Assembly (NCBI GenBank): GCA_959347345.1
Contig: OY365738.1
Coordinates: 248,001-312,000 of the forward strand
DNA: 64,000 nucleotides
Direction of reading: 5' to 3'
Origin: an uncultured Amylibacter sp.
Lineage (GTDB): Bacteria; Pseudomonadota; Alphaproteobacteria; Rhodobacterales; Rhodobacteraceae
Under the pieces are notes generated by a model. That model was not told the DNA's origin. It was given only the letters and a program-made list of their open reading frames with translations, and searched no databases. Positions 1 through 9,723 of this stretch are shown one piece after another (the first letter of the stretch is position 1; each line of letters begins with the position of its first letter). The position numbers and the translations under genes are program-made.

Positions 1-497
1 TGAAAGGCGACACGATTGAGGTGATAAACACCGATGCAGAGGGGCGCATGGTTCTGGCGGATGTTTTGTGGTACGCGCAGAAGACTTTTGCCCCGTCTGG
101 GATGATTGATTTGGCGACTTTGACGGGCGCGATTCTGGTTGGCTTGGGGCATGATTATGCGGGTGCTTTTGCCAATGATGATGCTCTGTGCGATGCGTTT
201 TTGCGGGCGGCGGGTGCGGAATCAGAGGGCGCGTGGCGGCTGCCCATGGGCGCGTGCTATGACAAAATGATAAACAGCCACATTGCCGATATGAAAAATG
301 TAGGGCGGCGGGTCGCGGGTTCCATCACCGCCGCGCAGTTTCTGCTGCGGTTTGTGGAAAAGGATACGCCGTGGATTCATCTGGATATCGCGGGGGTTGC
401 GCGGACGGATTATGCGACGGATTTCGCGCCCAAAGGGGCGACTGGCTGGGGTGTTCTGGCGTTAAATCGCCTGATAGCCGATGGATATGAAAAATAG
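1..497 (+). CDS. pepA: Leucyl aminopeptidase (M17), C-terminal part
   Basis: Cytosolic M17 aminopeptidase, which removes N-terminal residues from peptides using two metal ions. The frame is open from base 3, so the true start lies upstream of the window; about 165 C-terminal residues are present. The family signature NTDAEGRMVLAD is at the very start and supplies metal-binding Asp/Glu and the catalytic Arg. The rest matches the catalytic domain (LATLTGAILVGLG, then SITAAQFLLRF and a W-I-H-L-D-I-A-G segment near the end). holC follows after 6 nt, the usual pepA-holC order in proteobacteria. The identification rests on the signature and the neighbour and is secure; only the 5' part is missing. 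Confidence 0.95.
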   Translation, partial: KGDTIEVINTDAEGRMVLADVLWYAQKTFAPSGMIDLATLTGAILVGLGHDYAGAFANDDALCDAFLRAAGAESEGAWRLPMGACYDKMINSHIADMKNVGRRVAGSITAAQFLLRFVEKDTPWIHLDIAGVARTDYATDFAPKGATGWGVLALNRLIADGYEK

Positions 498-503
498 GCG
501 CGT

Positions 504-950
504 ATGGGTGAGGTTTATTTTTATCATCTGACTCGTACGCCGTTGGCGGCGACTCTGCCCGTTATTGTGGGGAAATCTCTGGATAAAGGCTGGCGGGTTT
601 TGCTGGCAAGCAGTGATGCCGAGCGGTTGGCGGTGCTGGATGAAATGCTGTGGCGTGATGGGTTTATACCGCACGGGATATCGGGGGGTGTTGCGGATGC
701 GGATCAGCCTGTTTTATTGACGATTGATGGGGTTTCTGTGAATGCGAATAAGGCGGATATCTTGGTTTTAGTGGATGGAGTGGCGTTGAATATTGCTTTG
801 GTTTCTAATTTTCAACGGGTGTGTTTGTTGTTTAATGGCGATGATGCGGACGCTTTGGGGCAGGCACGGGCCGACTGGAAAACTCTGGTAGCAGAGGGTA
901 TGACCGCGCGGTATTATGCCCAAGAGGCGCGGGGGTGGGTCGCAAAATAG
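504..950 (+). CDS. holC: DNA polymerase III subunit chi
   Basis: 148-residue chi subunit of the DNA polymerase III clamp loader, which links the holoenzyme to single-strand binding protein. It opens with the family's typical EVYFYHLTRTPLAATLP stretch, followed by a K-x2-DKGWRVLL segment and the HGISGG region; length is normal for the family. It starts 6 nt after pepA and is probably co-transcribed. The stop codon TAG is immediately followed by a heptad array (TTGTTAGTTATTAG), so the gene ends inside the repeat. Confidence 0.9.
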   Translation: MGEVYFYHLTRTPLAATLPVIVGKSLDKGWRVLLASSDAERLAVLDEMLWRDGFIPHGISGGVADADQPVLLTIDGVSVNANKADILVLVDGVALNIALVSNFQRVCLLFNGDDADALGQARADWKTLVAEGMTARYYAQEARGWVAK

Positions 951-1219
951 TTGTTAGTTATTAGTTGTTAGTTGTTAGTGGGGTTTGCAGTGAGTTTTTT
1001 CCTAAAATAATTAACACCTATTTACTCATTAATTATTCACTAATTCATCATTAATTTATCATTAATTATTAATAACCAATAAATAATCACTAATAACTAA
1101 TCGTTAATAACTAATCGTTAATAACTAATCGTTAATAACTAATAACTAATAACTAATAACTAATAACTAATAACTAACAACTAATAACTAATAACTAATA
1201 ACTAACAACTAATAACTAA
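948..1219. repeat. Inverted pair of heptanucleotide repeat arrays
   Basis: Left arm 948-980 reads TTAGTTATTAGTTG-like heptads. The right arm, about 1015-1219, reads TAATAAC heptads, at 1095-1140 alternating as 14-mers (AATCGTTAATAACT). The arms are complementary and could form an AT-rich stem between the convergent genes holC and the aspartic protease. The stop codons of both genes lie in the first heptad of their arm. No gene is visible between. Confidence 0.9.
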
Positions 1220-1809
1220 CGTACCAGCGTCAATAAATCGCCTTTGATGTTTATCTCCCCGAACCTCGCCAAATAATCCATCCCCAACAAGGACACGCCC
1301 AAATCGCCTTCATTGACGGAGGCACGGACTTCCGTATCCTTTATTCCGCCCAATTCCACCGTCCGCAAAACCACCCGAGCCGACCGCACAACCCCATTCG
1401 CAGTATAGCTCCGCCCGTTAAAAACCAGCGAATCCATATCAATCCCGACGGCCCGCGCGGCCGCTTTATTCAGCACCAGAGCCGTCGCCCCCGTGTCAAT
1501 TAAAAAATGAACCGCCTCGCCATTTATGATGACTCGGGCGTGGAAATGCCCGTCCCTCGCCTTTTGAAACGTGACGGATTGGCCGTTTTCATCCAGCGCG
1601 ATTTTGGGGTAGTAAAACGGCGCGAGCTGCTCGCGCAGGGTATCTTTAAAGCCGTAGGCGATGATTAACCCAAGGAACAAAAGCAGCCAAATCCCCGCCT
1701 GTTGCGCGGTTTTGTTCCAATTGACTTTGCGCCCGTAGAACAGCGAGCCACCGATGAAAAACAGCAAAATCAGCATATAAATAAGGTTGGCCGTTTGATT
1801 GCCGCTCAT
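1216..1809 (-). CDS. Membrane-anchored retroviral-type (clan AA) aspartic protease, TIGR02281-like
   Basis: 197-residue protein with two predicted membrane segments (about residues 8-25 and 39-53) followed by a periplasmic pepsin/retropepsin-like domain. The active-site motif LIDTGATALVLN is at residues 103-114 (D105-T-G-A-T), and the C-terminal LLGMDYL motif is typical of these single-domain proteases, which act as dimers. Family members are common in alphaproteobacteria; their substrates are poorly known. The stop codon TAG (1216-1218) is the first heptad of the downstream array. No neighbour suggests a specific partner. Confidence 0.85.
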   Translation of the reverse strand: MSGNQTANLIYMLILLFFIGGSLFYGRKVNWNKTAQQAGIWLLLFLGLIIAYGFKDTLREQLAPFYYPKIALDENGQSVTFQKARDGHFHARVIINGEAVHFLIDTGATALVLNKAAARAVGIDMDSLVFNGRSYTANGVVRSARVVLRTVELGGIKDTEVRASVNEGDLGVSLLGMDYLARFGEINIKGDLLTLVR

Positions 1810-1957
1810 GGGGGTCGTCCGTTTGGGTTGTCGGGTTGTCGGGGTTTGTGTGGGGTTTTTAGCCGATATCGCGGGGAATTGCTAGTTTTTTTATCGCGGG
1901 TCGCGCGGGGGAGGTTGCGTTTGGTCGGATAATCGGGTAATGAGGGGCAAAACATAA

Positions 1958-2047
1958 GGACAGGTGGCCGAGTGGTCGAAGGCGCACGCTTGGAAAGCGT
2001 GTAGGCAGGAGACTGTCTCCAGGGTTCGAATCCCTGTCTGTCCGCCA
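1958..2047 (+). tRNA. tRNA-Ser (GGA)
   Basis: Class II tRNA with a 7-bp acceptor stem (GGACAGG with TCTGTCC), anticodon stem CACGC/GCGTG around loop TTGGAAA (anticodon GGA), a long variable arm, T-loop TTCGAAT, discriminator G and an encoded CCA at 2045-2047. Confidence 0.95.
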
Positions 2048-2060
2048 AGTTTTTTAGTTG

Positions 2061-4373
2061 TTAGCGGGGTGGTGGTGCAGATATATCAAGTGCTAACTTG
2101 CAGATATGCATTAACTCGTCATCTGTGGTATTTTCAAGATGGTTTGCGTTAGCATCAACACTACCGTGGTTTTCATTGACAATTGCATCATTGACAATTG
2201 ATAAATTGCGAATGTCATCTTCGCACATAGTCCCTTCGGTTCTTAAATGTCCAATTATCTTACCAAGACTTAACGATGCCCAATCAGGGCGGTCTTTTTT
2301 AAGAGTTGTTTCAACATAAGGACGAATGCTTCGCATCACATCAATGCGTTCAACTGAAGCAGGTTCTGTAATATATTCTGTAATATGTTTATAGTTACGG
2401 CTGTGCGTATCAATGCCCATTTCAGAAAATTTATTGTGGGGGATATAAGATAATCCACTTGTTGAGTGATTTTTTCTAATCCATACAAAGTGTTTACTGT
2501 CTTTACATTCATCTTTAATAACCTTGATTGATTTAAACGATTCTGCAAAGTTTATTGAGTGTGTCAGTACAATAACTTGGGCAGCAACTTTAGTAAATTG
2601 TTCAATAATTTTTTGCGTTTGGGTCTTTCTAAAAAAATCTAAACTAGTAATTGGGTCATCAAAAACTAATATCTGATTGCTAAGGTCTTTTTCGCGGTAT
2701 TTGGCAATAAAGAATGCAAAGGCAAGCGTAGATTTATCGCCACTGCTGAGCGTATTGGATAACCTGTATGGACTGCCAGCCGAGCCATTTGGGTCAAAAC
2801 TTTTACCCCTTAAGCAAATATTGAAATACACGCTTTCTTTACGGGAAACGTCAGACCTTCTTTTTACCCCTTTAATTGAAAAATTAACACCAAAGTTTTC
2901 TAATTCCTTATTGATGCTGTCTTGATATTGTTCTAATATGATTAGAGATTCTTGATCTATCTCTACGCGAAGTTCTTTGATTCTGTTTTCGGCATTCTTT
3001 TTTTGCAACCTATGTTGTTCCAAATTTTTATATAGATTGGCGGTTTCTTGATTACGGTATCTTACATCATTACAGGCAACTATTTTGCGATCTTGTTCAT
3101 TTTTGGGGGTCAGTGCGACAACGTTCTGAATGGAATTTTTTATAGCGTGTATAAGATTATTGTTGTTATCAATAGCTTTATTGTAGTCAATAATAGCCTG
3201 TCTAAACCTTGCCTCCTCACCAAGCCCTAGTTCTTCGGTTTGATTGGGCAGGGTTGCCTCTAATAAGTTGCCTTTTTTTCTTTGTAATAGGTTTTCTAGC
3301 GCAATTTTAAACGCCATAATGCTTTGTTCAAGAGATATGTTGGGGGAGAGAGATTCTGGTATTTCTTTATTGTGCTTTTGCCAAAAAACAAAACGTTCAT
3401 TGTTTTGTTCTATCACACTTATGGCGTTCTTGATGGCAGCATCACTATAAATATTTTTGACAGATGCAAGATATTGCTCTACCCGCTTGCGGAGCGCACT
3501 GTATTCTTCCGAAAAAACTGTTGTATAAATTTTAAACGCGTCCGTGTTTTCAAGACTTTGAAAGCAAAATGGGCATGATTTGCTATCTTCACCTTGTACT
3601 ATGTCCACCCCATCTTTAAGCCATGCATTGTGTAATTTAATATGCGCTTTATATTCCGCAGCAAGGGATAAAGTGCCAAGGTTTTCAGAAATAGATTCTG
3701 TGTACAGAATAGGGTCAAAGTCGGGAATTTTATCTAATATAGGTGATGCTGTAATAAGTTTTGCATCTTCAATTCTTATATTGATTTGTTTTACCTGCGC
3801 CCTTAAAGCTTCTAATGCATCATCTGGCATCTCTGTTGTATTATCTAAATCTGCAATGTCTGAAATATTTGCTTTTATTTTTAATGTTGATTCGGCCGTA
3901 TCAATTGCATTTTTTAATTCCCCTTTAAGTTGGCTATCTAGAGCTTGAATTTCGTTAACCTTGTTTACAGTTTTTTCATCAAATACGATGTAGTTAAAAA
4001 GTTCACGACGGTTTTCTACATCTACGCCTTTTGGGGAAAATACATTTTTTTCTACAAATTCCTCATCAAAAATTTCAAAGTCTATTTTAGGGTTTTTATT
4101 CCATTGATTATTTTCAAATTTGTAAGTTTCATCATCAACATTTAACTCCACAAAACTTTCACCTATGGCACCAATTGTTCGTTTCTCAATCAATTTTTGC
4201 GGATCATTTTTCCATAGAGATTTTAAAATTGTGGTGATCGTGCTTTTACCAGTGCCGTTGTCCGCATATATCAGATTAAATTTTTTGAAAGTGGCAGCAC
4301 AAGTGTCTGTACCTCCAATAGACACATCATAAAATCTGCCAATATTTTTTACTTTTTTAAAGTTGTTTAACAT
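2061..4373 (-). CDS. AAA_13-family ATPase with zinc-hook-like CPFC motif (RloC/PrrC-like)
   Basis: 770-residue SMC/Rad50-like ATPase. Walker A ADNGTGKS is at residues 37-44. A long coiled-coil region is interrupted by CPFC at 267-270, a possible zinc hook. The ABC signature LSSGDKS is at 542-548, Walker B ILVFDDP at 568-574 and the switch His in LTHS near 605. AAA_13 proteins include the anticodon nucleases PrrC and RloC, which cut tRNA during phage infection. The C-terminus here ([10 protein letters not shown], later NENHGS) resembles the C-terminal region of that group, but I cannot establish the nuclease residues. The gene is AT-rich and stands alone, suggesting horizontal transfer and a defence role. 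It begins TTTAAAAAAG-like only 12 codons in, with no obvious alternative start. Confidence 0.75.
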   Translation of the reverse strand: MLNNFKKVKNIGRFYDVSIGGTDTCAATFKKFNLIYADNGTGKSTITTILKSLWKNDPQKLIEKRTIGAIGESFVELNVDDETYKFENNQWNKNPKIDFEIFDEEFVEKNVFSPKGVDVENRRELFNYIVFDEKTVNKVNEIQALDSQLKGELKNAIDTAESTLKIKANISDIADLDNTTEMPDDALEALRAQVKQINIRIEDAKLITASPILDKIPDFDPILYTESISENLGTLSLAAEYKAHIKLHNAWLKDGVDIVQGEDSKSCPFCFQSLENTDAFKIYTTVFSEEYSALRKRVEQYLASVKNIYSDAAIKNAISVIEQNNERFVFWQKHNKEIPESLSPNISLEQSIMAFKIALENLLQRKKGNLLEATLPNQTEELGLGEEARFRQAIIDYNKAIDNNNNLIHAIKNSIQNVVALTPKNEQDRKIVACNDVRYRNQETANLYKNLEQHRLQKKNAENRIKELRVEIDQESLIILEQYQDSINKELENFGVNFSIKGVKRRSDVSRKESVYFNICLRGKSFDPNGSAGSPYRLSNTLSSGDKSTLAFAFFIAKYREKDLSNQILVFDDPITSLDFFRKTQTQKIIEQFTKVAAQVIVLTHSINFAESFKSIKVIKDECKDSKHFVWIRKNHSTSGLSYIPHNKFSEMGIDTHSRNYKHITEYITEPASVERIDVMRSIRPYVETTLKKDRPDWASLSLGKIIGHLRTEGTMCEDDIRNLSIVNDAIVNENHGSVDANANHLENTTDDELMHICKLALDISAPPPR

Positions 4374-4505
4374 GATTTGTTCTCCTTTTTATCCCTAACA
4401 TTTAGTTAAATATAGACATGTATTTTACATACTTATATTCTAAATAGGGGATTGTTTTGCGGATGTCAAGGGGATTAGTGAAAATAAAATTAATAATACG
4501 CCCGC

Positions 4506-4536
4506 TAATCACTAATAACTAACCCCTAATCCCTAA
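4506..4536. repeat. Short heptad array
   Basis: AATCACTAATAACTAA-type heptads just downstream of the ankyrin gene. The remainder of 4374-4505 is AT-rich leader of the ATPase gene with no visible gene. Confidence 0.7.
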
Positions 4537-5330
4537 AACCGCGCATCATTCAACGCCCAATAGGCGGGGGTATTTTTAAAGTTGTTTCTATGTTCTTGTA
4601 AAATGTCAAAAGGGATATAGTCATCTGTATCTCTTATTTTGCTATCCGCCCCCGCATTTAATAAAGTTATAAATATTTCAGAGGTTTTACTATACCAAGC
4701 GGCCAAATGAAGTGGGGTTTGCTTATACTTATTTTGTGCATTAACATCTAATCCAGATTCCAGCAACATCGTAACCACTTCAGGATTTGTATTGTTTTGT
4801 GCCGCCCAATGAAGCAGTGTATTTTCCTTCACGCCTAATATATGTAAATCTACCCCAGCGTTTAATAGAGTTGTAATTATTTCAGATTTTGTATTATATC
4901 GTGCTGCTAATTCGATAGAGCTATGGCGAAAAGTCGTTTTAGCATTTATATCTGCGCCTGCGTCTAATAGAGCCGTAATGACTTTGGGATTTTCATTATT
5001 TATTGCCGCAAAGTGAAGTGGTGTATGTCCGTTTATAGTCCGTGCATGCACATCTGCTCCAGCTTCTATCAATGTCATTGCTAGTTCGGGATTTGTATTA
5101 TATCTTGCTACAAAATGAAGCGGTGTCCGACCATCATCAGTACGCCCTTTTACCTTTGCCCCGTTATTTAGGCAAATTTGAACTTGTTCCGGGGTTATTG
5201 CTTGCCAATAATCTTTAGTCTCGCTTTCCCATCCCTCGCAACCTTGGGCGGTTGCGGGCAGGGCGGTTAGGCAGGTTAAAACTATCACGGCTAGGGTCGT
5301 GCGAACCATATTCACTATTTTATTTTGCAT
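4533..5330 (-). CDS. Secreted ankyrin-repeat protein
   Basis: 265 residues. A signal peptide (TLAVIVLTCLTALPATAQ) precedes a mature region containing five full ankyrin repeats of 33-35 residues (about 68-235), each with a TPLHxAA-type helix and an LLxAGAD-type end. A degenerate N-terminal repeat (QICLNNGAKVKGRT) and a capping segment flank them. The repeats share an NTNPE-like insertion between helices, so they have probably been duplicated within the gene. Ankyrin arrays bind proteins, and the export signal puts this one in the periplasm or outside. Met8 is an alternative start that would leave a more standard signal peptide. No partner is suggested by the neighbours. Confidence 0.85.
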   Translation of the reverse strand: MQNKIVNMVRTTLAVIVLTCLTALPATAQGCEGWESETKDYWQAITPEQVQICLNNGAKVKGRTDDGRTPLHFVARYNTNPELAMTLIEAGADVHARTINGHTPLHFAAINNENPKVITALLDAGADINAKTTFRHSSIELAARYNTKSEIITTLLNAGVDLHILGVKENTLLHWAAQNNTNPEVVTMLLESGLDVNAQNKYKQTPLHLAAWYSKTSEIFITLLNAGADSKIRDTDDYIPFDILQEHRNNFKNTPAYWALNDARF

Positions 5331-5396
5331 GTCCCTTATCCTCGTTTAATTAGTAACAGAATCATAAATACGCCAAAGCCTATGTGTTGTCAATTC

Positions 5397-5432
5397 CACT
5401 AATCACTAATCACTAATCACTAATCGTTAACA
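5397..5432. repeat. Heptad array at TRAP receptor 3' end
   Basis: Five copies of CACTAAT-type heptads followed by CACTAATCGTTAA. It ends two bases before the stop codon of the TRAP receptor gene on the minus strand. Confidence 0.85.
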
Positions 5433-5433
5433 C

Positions 5434-6444
5434 CTACCGCCCAATACTCCCCTCCCACGTATCGGCACATTCCACACCCGCGGCACTACACCGCGCTAAC
5501 CAACCGCCCATAACATCATCGCGGGACACACGCGAGGCCTCTGCTTTATCCGCCGAAGAAACCGACACCAAAGACATATTAGCCGCCTCACCAACACACC
5601 CAGAACCGCCCGTTACACAGGCCAGCCCCAAAGCTTCACCAGCTATGTAATCCGTCCATACCCGCGATTCCCACGCGCGCACCGCGTCCGTCATCGCATT
5701 GCGCACCCCAGATTCTAACCCATTCCACGTGGATAAATTGGCAAATAACCCCGATAACGCCATATTCAAAGGCAACGCATAAACATAATCAAACACCCCA
5801 GCCCAATCGGCATCATAGGCCGCCACCGCCGAAGTCACCGCGCAATCCGCCTGCCCAGCCCGAACCGCAGGCAGAACCTTATCAAACGACAACGTTACAT
5901 TCACCGCCCCGACTCCCGCCAGAAAATCCGCGTGAGTCGCACTGGAAGACCGCACCCTCCGCCCGCGTAAATCCGCTAAACCGCCCAGCTCATCCTTACA
6001 AAACACGAATTGCGGCCCGAAAGAATAATGCGCCAGCATGATTAAATCCTGCTTTGCCAATTCCGCATTCACCACGGCGCGATAGGCATCGGCATTGGCG
6101 CGCGCGTCCGTTAGATCGGCGGATACGCCCGCAAGGTCTATCCCTTCAATAATGGGGAAAGCCGCGCTGATATAGCCGACCACGGCATAGCCGAAATCAA
6201 AATCCCCGCTTTGCAGTAAATCCAGCACTTCATAGCCTTGGTATTTTGTCTGTGACACGGAGGTGATGTCGCCTTTGACCTTGTTATTCGTGAGAGCGGG
6301 CAGGGTAGTCGTCCAGAACGGCGCTTCGTATTCGCCGTGCAGAGTTATCGTGTCCCAAGTGCCAAGCACGCGGAATGGGTGGTCGGTTGCGAGTGCGGGG
6401 GTTGCTATGGTCGCGATAATGGCGAGGGTTATTGGTTTGAACAT
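5434..6444 (-). CDS. TRAP transporter solute-binding protein (DctP family), orphan
   Basis: 336-residue periplasmic substrate receptor. The signal peptide is MFKPITLAIIATIATPALA. It is followed by the DctP-type fold with the conserved GLADLRGRRVRSSSATHADF segment, which carries the substrate-anchoring Arg region, and a VRAGQADCAVTSA segment. I chose the ATG at 6444 over a longer frame because AAGGAGACACCC lies just upstream. No TRAP membrane subunits are nearby, so the receptor must use permeases encoded elsewhere or be a sensor component. A good sigma-70 promoter precedes it, overlapping a scar of the Type ISP gene. Two pairs of C-terminal cysteines (CVTGGSGC, CSAAGVEC) are unusual and may form disulfides. 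Confidence 0.8.
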   Translation of the reverse strand: MFKPITLAIIATIATPALATDHPFRVLGTWDTITLHGEYEAPFWTTTLPALTNNKVKGDITSVSQTKYQGYEVLDLLQSGDFDFGYAVVGYISAAFPIIEGIDLAGVSADLTDARANADAYRAVVNAELAKQDLIMLAHYSFGPQFVFCKDELGGLADLRGRRVRSSSATHADFLAGVGAVNVTLSFDKVLPAVRAGQADCAVTSAVAAYDADWAGVFDYVYALPLNMALSGLFANLSTWNGLESGVRNAMTDAVRAWESRVWTDYIAGEALGLACVTGGSGCVGEAANMSLVSVSSADKAEASRVSRDDVMGGWLARCSAAGVECADTWEGSIGR

Positions 6445-6472
6445 GGGTGTCTCCTTTTTTTCATGTGGGGGG

Positions 6473-6501
6473 ATTATAGCGGATAATTTTGCGGGTGGCA
6501 A
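6473..6501 (-). promoter_or_regulatory. Sigma-70 promoter of the orphan TRAP receptor
   Basis: On the minus strand, -35 TTGCCA (6496-6501), 17-nt spacer, -10 TATAAT (6473-6478). The -35 box overlaps the edge of the duplicated Type ISP 3' fragment. Confidence 0.65.
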
Positions 6502-6546
6502 TATCCAAATCGGGCAAGTTGCCAATAATTTTTATTGTTTTTAAAC
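6499..6546 (-). pseudogene. Remnant of the Type ISP gene 3' end (copy 3)
   Basis: Minus-strand translation gives LKTIKIIGNLPDLDI, matching the last residues of the Type ISP protein (LKTMEIITNLPDLDID) and of copy 2 (LKTTEIIGKLPDLDID). The stop codon has been lost and the segment runs straight into the promoter of the TRAP receptor. It lies immediately downstream of the 1037-residue lipoprotein gene. Confidence 0.75.
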
Positions 6547-6571
6547 CGATGAACCCGCCCTAGGTCGCGCC

Positions 6572-9500
6572 CTAGTTATTGGGATTATCCGCGACAAACC
6601 CGCCAAAGTAAACGCCGGTATTTTCCGCTTGACTCGGGCTTTCCTGCACGTAAACTCCGACCAGTCCCGCCTCCCCAATCAAACCGCGTGCTGTTGCGCT
6701 AACACCAACGCCATTGGTCACATTGCCAGTGATAACGCCCGTGGCAGGGGTAAATCTAAGGGCAAAAGTCGTGGTGCGGAAAACACCAGTTAAAATCTCT
6801 ACACTAGGAGTTGCGGTAATGGCTGTTCCGTTAAAATCAATCTCAAAATTAACATTTTGGGTATCCTCAATGCTTGTATGGTAAAACTTGCCAGGCCAAG
6901 TTGTTATCGCGGGCGGACTTGCCAAAGGCGCCCCCAGATTCGTGGTGGGTAAAACAGCGACAAAGGCTTGGGTAAAATTCTCGGTACTCCTTCCCGTAAG
7001 ATAGGTAACGCCATGCCTACCATTCGTCTCATCGCCATCAAGGGTGAGGTGGGTGTTTGTATTCCTGTGCGTCAAGCCCGCCTCAGAAATATCTCGCACC
7101 CCATCAGCAAGGTTTAAAAAGCTACCGACAGCAGCTGTACCTACGTTTGCTGCCGCTCTTGTCGCGGGTGGGGGGCTTGCGCCAAAAATACCCAACCAAT
7201 TGGCGTGATTCACACAATTATCCGCCAAGACGCAAGGGGGGGACACGGCAACAAACCCGCCAGCGAAAGAAAACTCCAAGTTGTTATCGCTGTGAAACAC
7301 ACCAACCGCACCTTCCGCCCCGATAAGCCCTGCCAAATTCCCCGTGATATCCCCGCGATTTACAAAGCCTCGAAGCACCCCGTTAGCGCTGCCAAAACTA
7401 GTGTTTACAAAAGAATAGAGCGTGTTTGTGACTGTGGCATCTATACTTCGGCTAGCAAAATCAATCGTAAGTTTAAATGGCGTTGTCGTGGCGACTCCGT
7501 TTTCATAAACCACAAACGACCCGTCCCAAGCAGCAGCAGGGGCACTCGCCAAAGCCACCCCCAAACTGGTTGTGGATGAAAGCCCGACAAGATAATCATT
7601 CGTTGCGGTAACGTAATGAACATTAAACCCATCGGCAGGGTCGCCGTCCAAACTGCCAAGATTAACATTGAAACGCTCCCCGGCATGAGCCGCGTTAATC
7701 ACATCATTCCTTATGGTTTGAACAAATTGGTTTAGGTTATCGCCCGACGGAGCTGCGGCAGGTGTTGCAGGTGGGCTACTAGAGGTCACCCAATCGCTAT
7801 AGGACACATTGCCCTCAAACGGGTTGGCGACAAACCCGCCAGCAAAGCCAGTCGCTATGCCTGTCCCACCCGTTATATTGTCCTTATTAGCACCCGTGCC
7901 AGAAACAAACACGCCAACCGCACCCTGTCTGCCAATCAACCCTGTTAGGATTCCCTTACGGGTAGCATCGCTATTCGTTGGCACAGTACGGTCGTCATCG
8001 GTAAATGCTCCAAAATTAACCGTGCCAGAGATGACTCCGTTCTCATCATAAGTGCCGTCTAGAAGAAAGTGATTCGCACCCGATGGAACAAACGCCGCTA
8101 TTGATCCCGCGACATCGCCCGTACCGCCAAAAGTAATCTCTAATTCAAATTCGGTTGCTTGGTCTAATTTGGTTGCATTAAATCTGCCCTTCCAAATCGC
8201 CGTGCCAGTTTCTTGGAAGCTGGGTGCACCCAAATCTGTCTGCGAATCAAGCCCAGCGTAGTGATACAGTTGCCCCGAATCCTCAAAAATAAAGTAAGCC
8301 ACACCATCGGTCGCATCCCCGCCTTTCAGTTCGCCAAGGTGCAAAGTCGTAGCAGTCTCCGCGTGTTCGTCTGGGAAAACCTCATCTAGTGCCGCGTCCA
8401 GAGCATCAGTCCCCGCGTTCAAGAATTCATTTCGGCGGGTTGTTGTGTTCGGCGTGAGTTCTGGGGCTTTGCCCGTGCCAAAACTGGCTTCCCAATCGTC
8501 ATAATTCACCGTGCATATATCCTTGGCAAAGTTTGCCGCTGTGCCACAATAAACCTCTTTAATGCTTATGATAGTATCAAGATTCTCACACCCCGTATTT
8601 GTCGTATTAAACGGATTCATCTGGCAAGCCGTAATAACCCCTGGGCGGTCTGTGCAACTGGGATGCTGAGGACTACCTTTTGCGTTGCTCAAACACGCGG
8701 TATCGCGGTCGCCATCATGGTCGCCAAGGCCATTGTCTAAACAATCTTGATTAAACAGATTCGTGGGTAATATATCACAAAAGGTGTCTCTTTCATTATC
8801 GCCAAGATCGCGGTCTATACACTCTTGATCAAACAGATTCGCGGGCATTTCGCAAAAGGTCATTCTTATATTGTTGATATTACTTATGTTCATACACTCT
8901 GCATGGGTGAATATATTCGCGGGCATCTCGCAAAAAGTCGTCCGTCCGCCCCCGCCGAGGTTATTGGCTATACAATCCGCATTAAACCGATTATCGGGCA
9001 TTTCGCAAAAGGTCGTCCGTCCGCCCCCGCCGAGGTTATTGGCTATACAATCCGCATTAAACCGATTCGTGGGCATGTCACAAAAGGTCGTCCGTCCACC
9101 CCCGCCGAGGTTATTGGTTATACAATCCGCATTAAACCGATTATCGGGCATTTCGCAAAAGGTCATTCTTATATCGTTGATATTCCCCAAATCCATACAC
9201 TTTGCATGGGTGAATATATTCGCGGGCATCTCACAAAAGGTCGTCCGTCCGCCCCCGCCGAGGTTATTGGCTATACAATCCGCATTAAACCGATTATCGG
9301 GCATTTCACAAAAGGTCATCCGTCCATCCCCGCCGAGGTTATTGGTTATACAACCCGCATTAAACCGATTATCGGGCAATGCGCAAAAATTGTTCCGTAT
9401 CGCATCATCCAGAGTATCGCACCCGTTATAAACAAACGGATCCTCCGTGCAAGCCATATTAATACGGTCATCGCAACTGGCATGCCCGCCCGCTTCCACA

Positions 9501-9685
9501 TTTGTGCCGTGCATTTGACAGGCGGTGTTTTTTTCATCCTCGCACATATTGACCGAATCAAACGGAGCTTCCGTGCAATCAACGGCGGTTTCTTCGGCGG
9601 GCGTTGCGCCTCCTCCGCAAGCGGTTAATAATGCAAGCCCAGCAATGATAATCAGGGGGGCAGTTAGGGTTTTAATATAAGTCAT
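6572..9685 (-). CDS. Cys-rich repeat surface lipoprotein with three TbpB-like barrel domains
   Basis: 1037 residues. The lipoprotein signal MTYIKTLTAPLIIIAGLALL ends in lipobox LTAC (Cys about 23). Residues about 60-380 carry roughly ten 25-residue repeats of the form TTFCEMPDNRFNADCIANN, each with two cysteines. From about 440 there are three copies of the transferrin-binding-protein-like barrel module, each with a W-x-G strand, an I-x-G-x-V strand, LTGLIGxxGAVGVF and a closing FAGGFVA (ends near 630, 830 and 1035). In Neisseria and relatives such barrels are carried by Slam-dependent surface lipoproteins that bind host proteins or haem. Surface display here is inference; no Slam gene is in the window. 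It is a paralogue of the next gene upstream and of the one at 63095, with near-identical signal peptides. Confidence 0.8.
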   Translation of the reverse strand: MTYIKTLTAPLIIIAGLALLTACGGGATPAEETAVDCTEAPFDSVNMCEDEKNTACQMHGTNVEAGGHASCDDRINMACTEDPFVYNGCDTLDDAIRNNFCALPDNRFNAGCITNNLGGDGRMTFCEMPDNRFNADCIANNLGGGGRTTFCEMPANIFTHAKCMDLGNINDIRMTFCEMPDNRFNADCITNNLGGGGRTTFCDMPTNRFNADCIANNLGGGGRTTFCEMPDNRFNADCIANNLGGGGRTTFCEMPANIFTHAECMNISNINNIRMTFCEMPANLFDQECIDRDLGDNERDTFCDILPTNLFNQDCLDNGLGDHDGDRDTACLSNAKGSPQHPSCTDRPGVITACQMNPFNTTNTGCENLDTIISIKEVYCGTAANFAKDICTVNYDDWEASFGTGKAPELTPNTTTRRNEFLNAGTDALDAALDEVFPDEHAETATTLHLGELKGGDATDGVAYFIFEDSGQLYHYAGLDSQTDLGAPSFQETGTAIWKGRFNATKLDQATEFELEITFGGTGDVAGSIAAFVPSGANHFLLDGTYDENGVISGTVNFGAFTDDDRTVPTNSDATRKGILTGLIGRQGAVGVFVSGTGANKDNITGGTGIATGFAGGFVANPFEGNVSYSDWVTSSSPPATPAAAPSGDNLNQFVQTIRNDVINAAHAGERFNVNLGSLDGDPADGFNVHYVTATNDYLVGLSSTTSLGVALASAPAAAWDGSFVVYENGVATTTPFKLTIDFASRSIDATVTNTLYSFVNTSFGSANGVLRGFVNRGDITGNLAGLIGAEGAVGVFHSDNNLEFSFAGGFVAVSPPCVLADNCVNHANWLGIFGASPPPATRAAANVGTAAVGSFLNLADGVRDISEAGLTHRNTNTHLTLDGDETNGRHGVTYLTGRSTENFTQAFVAVLPTTNLGAPLASPPAITTWPGKFYHTSIEDTQNVNFEIDFNGTAITATPSVEILTGVFRTTTFALRFTPATGVITGNVTNGVGVSATARGLIGEAGLVGVYVQESPSQAENTGVYFGGFVADNPNN
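8690..9405. repeat. 75-bp tandem repeats inside lipoprotein gene
   Basis: About ten in-frame 75-bp units encoding 25-residue Cys-x(10-11)-Cys modules. Several adjacent copies are nearly identical at base level (AACCGATTATCGGGCATTTC recurs), showing recent expansion or gene conversion. Two units have a divergent FTHAKC/FTHAEC form. Confidence 0.85.
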
Positions 9686-9723
9686 AAGCGTGTCCTTTTT
9701 GTTTGATTGAATGTAATAATTTT

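Noticed and set aside
1015..1219. Heptad arrays as a CRISPR array
   Set aside because: The period is 7 nt with no unique spacers, and no cas genes are present.
8825..9628. A 267-codon plus-strand frame opposite the second lipoprotein
   Set aside because: Again an antisense shadow of the 75-bp coding repeats; the product is a repeated low-complexity sequence with no family resemblance.
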